DNA of 6,281 bases. Origin: Archangium sp. (GTDB taxonomy: Bacteria > Myxococcota > Myxococcia > Myxococcales > Myxococcaceae). How positions within the stretch are numbered: the stretch's first letter is position 1; each line of letters begins with the position of its first letter. This document shows, piece by piece, positions 5,598 through 6,281 of this stretch. The notes under the pieces were generated by a model. It did no database searches. It saw only the letters and a program-made list of their open reading frames with translations, and had not been told where the DNA came from. Where the stretch lies: assembly GCA_016793585.1 (NCBI GenBank), contig JAEUJR010000145.1, positions 1 through 6,281 of the forward strand, in the 5' to 3' direction. A program made the translations under genes and the position numbers.

Positions 5598-6281
5598 TCA
5601 CTCGGCGTCTTTGCCCTCGGCGACGCGCTGCTGAATGGCGTGCTTGAGCGCGAGCTTCTCTGCGTCGTTCAGCCGGCCATCACCGTTCGCATCGAACCGG
5701 GCCACCACCTCGGCGCGCTTCGCCTTGAAGGCCGCGATGCGGTCGCTGCGCAGGGGCAGCCGCTCACCATCGTCGAGCACGCCGTTGCCGTTCGCGTCGT
5801 ACTTCGTCAGCACCGCCTGCTTGAGCGCCTGCACCTTCGCCTGGAGCGCCGCCTTCGCCGCCTGCTTCTCTGCCGAATCGAGCGCGCCGTCTGTGTTCGC
5901 GTCGAACTTCTCGAGCACCGCGGCGCGAAGGCGCAGACAGCGCGCCTCCATCGCGTCGACCATCGCCGTGCGCTCCTCGTTCGAGAGGCTGCCATCGCCG
6001 TTCTCGTCGAAGGCCCACTTCAGGCGCTTGAGCACGTGCACGCGGTGACGAATCGCGAAGCGCGCCGCGACCGGGTGACCGATCCGCGCTTCGAGGTCGC
6101 GTTTGAGTTGCACACGCTCCGCAGGGCCCAGCGTGCCGTCACCATCACCATCGTACGCCGCGAGCACCTTCTGCCGGCGCCCTTCGACGTCGCACACGCC
6201 ACTCGCGTCATCGGGCATCGAGGGCAGCTCGCTCGCGTCGCTGGCCAGCTCGTCGACCTCGGCGTCGCTCTCGCCACCGCT
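5598..6281 (-). CDS. Multi-EF-hand calcium-binding protein, 5' end missing, probably exported
   Basis: The reading frame is open to the right window edge, so the gene is partial. A Met occurs at 6218, but the 21 codons before it read as coding (SGGESDAEVDELASDASELPS). This acidic Ser/Gly-rich stretch resembles the segment after a lipoprotein cysteine. Numbering from that Met, five canonical EF-hand loops with D-x-[DN]-x-[DN]-G and Glu at position 12 lie at 23-34, 71-82, 106-117, 141-152 and 176-187. All five keep the liganding acidic positions, so calcium binding is likely. The last four are spaced exactly 35 residues apart, with helical Lys/Ala/Arg-rich linkers. The first is 48 residues before the second. 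Calcium-responsive structural or signalling roles are common for such proteins in myxobacteria, but the partner is unknown. The protein ends at EGKDAE. Confidence 0.88.
   Translation of the reverse strand, partial: SGGESDAEVDELASDASELPSMPDDASGVCDVEGRRQKVLAAYDGDGDGTLGPAERVQLKRDLEARIGHPVAARFAIRHRVHVLKRLKWAFDENGDGSLSNEERTAMVDAMEARCLRLRAAVLEKFDANTDGALDSAEKQAAKAALQAKVQALKQAVLTKYDANGNGVLDDGERLPLRSDRIAAFKAKRAEVVARFDANGDGRLNDAEKLALKHAIQQRVAEGKDAE

Overview
The window is G+C-rich throughout, roughly two-thirds by eye, with a strong preference for G or C at third codon positions. Genes are tightly packed and intergenic spaces are short. Together with an ECF41-type sigma factor, a plant-type glycerate kinase and a multi-EF-hand protein, this suggests a Myxococcota (myxobacterial) or similar deltaproteobacterial chromosome. 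That assignment is an inference from composition and gene types; there is no rRNA or marker gene here. I saw no mobile element, CRISPR array, tRNA or rRNA.

Left part (1-1973, + strand). The 3' part of an ECF41/SigJ-type sigma factor with its fused SnoaL-like domain overlaps by ATGA a gene for a five-helix membrane protein. That protein resembles the di-heme cytochrome b subunit (SdhC) of succinate dehydrogenase, but no SdhA or SdhB gene is present. Inside the last codons of the sigma gene lies TGTCACA-N16-CGTC, a match to the promoter type I recall for ECF41 sigma factors. It is placed so that the transcript would start at or just before the ATG of the membrane protein. This sigma, promoter and heme-protein unit is the most interesting thing in the window. 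A small VOC-fold protein gene with its own ribosome binding site follows.

Middle (1974-4353). Between the VOC gene and a minus-strand MFS transporter gene lies a minus-strand remnant of a Crp/Fnr-type cyclic-nucleotide-binding domain, about 64 residues with no DNA-binding half. The MFS transporter (metabolite:H+ symporter type) is divergent from a D-glycerate 3-kinase-like gene with only 29 bases between the two start codons. This could be an uptake and phosphorylation pair for glycerate or a similar acid.

Right part (4361-6281, - strand). Three genes point left: a partial EF-hand calcium-binding protein with five loops, probably exported or a lipoprotein; an unrecognised soluble protein of 230 residues; and a small exported protein with four cysteines. 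The last converges on the kinase gene with 7 bases between the stop codons.
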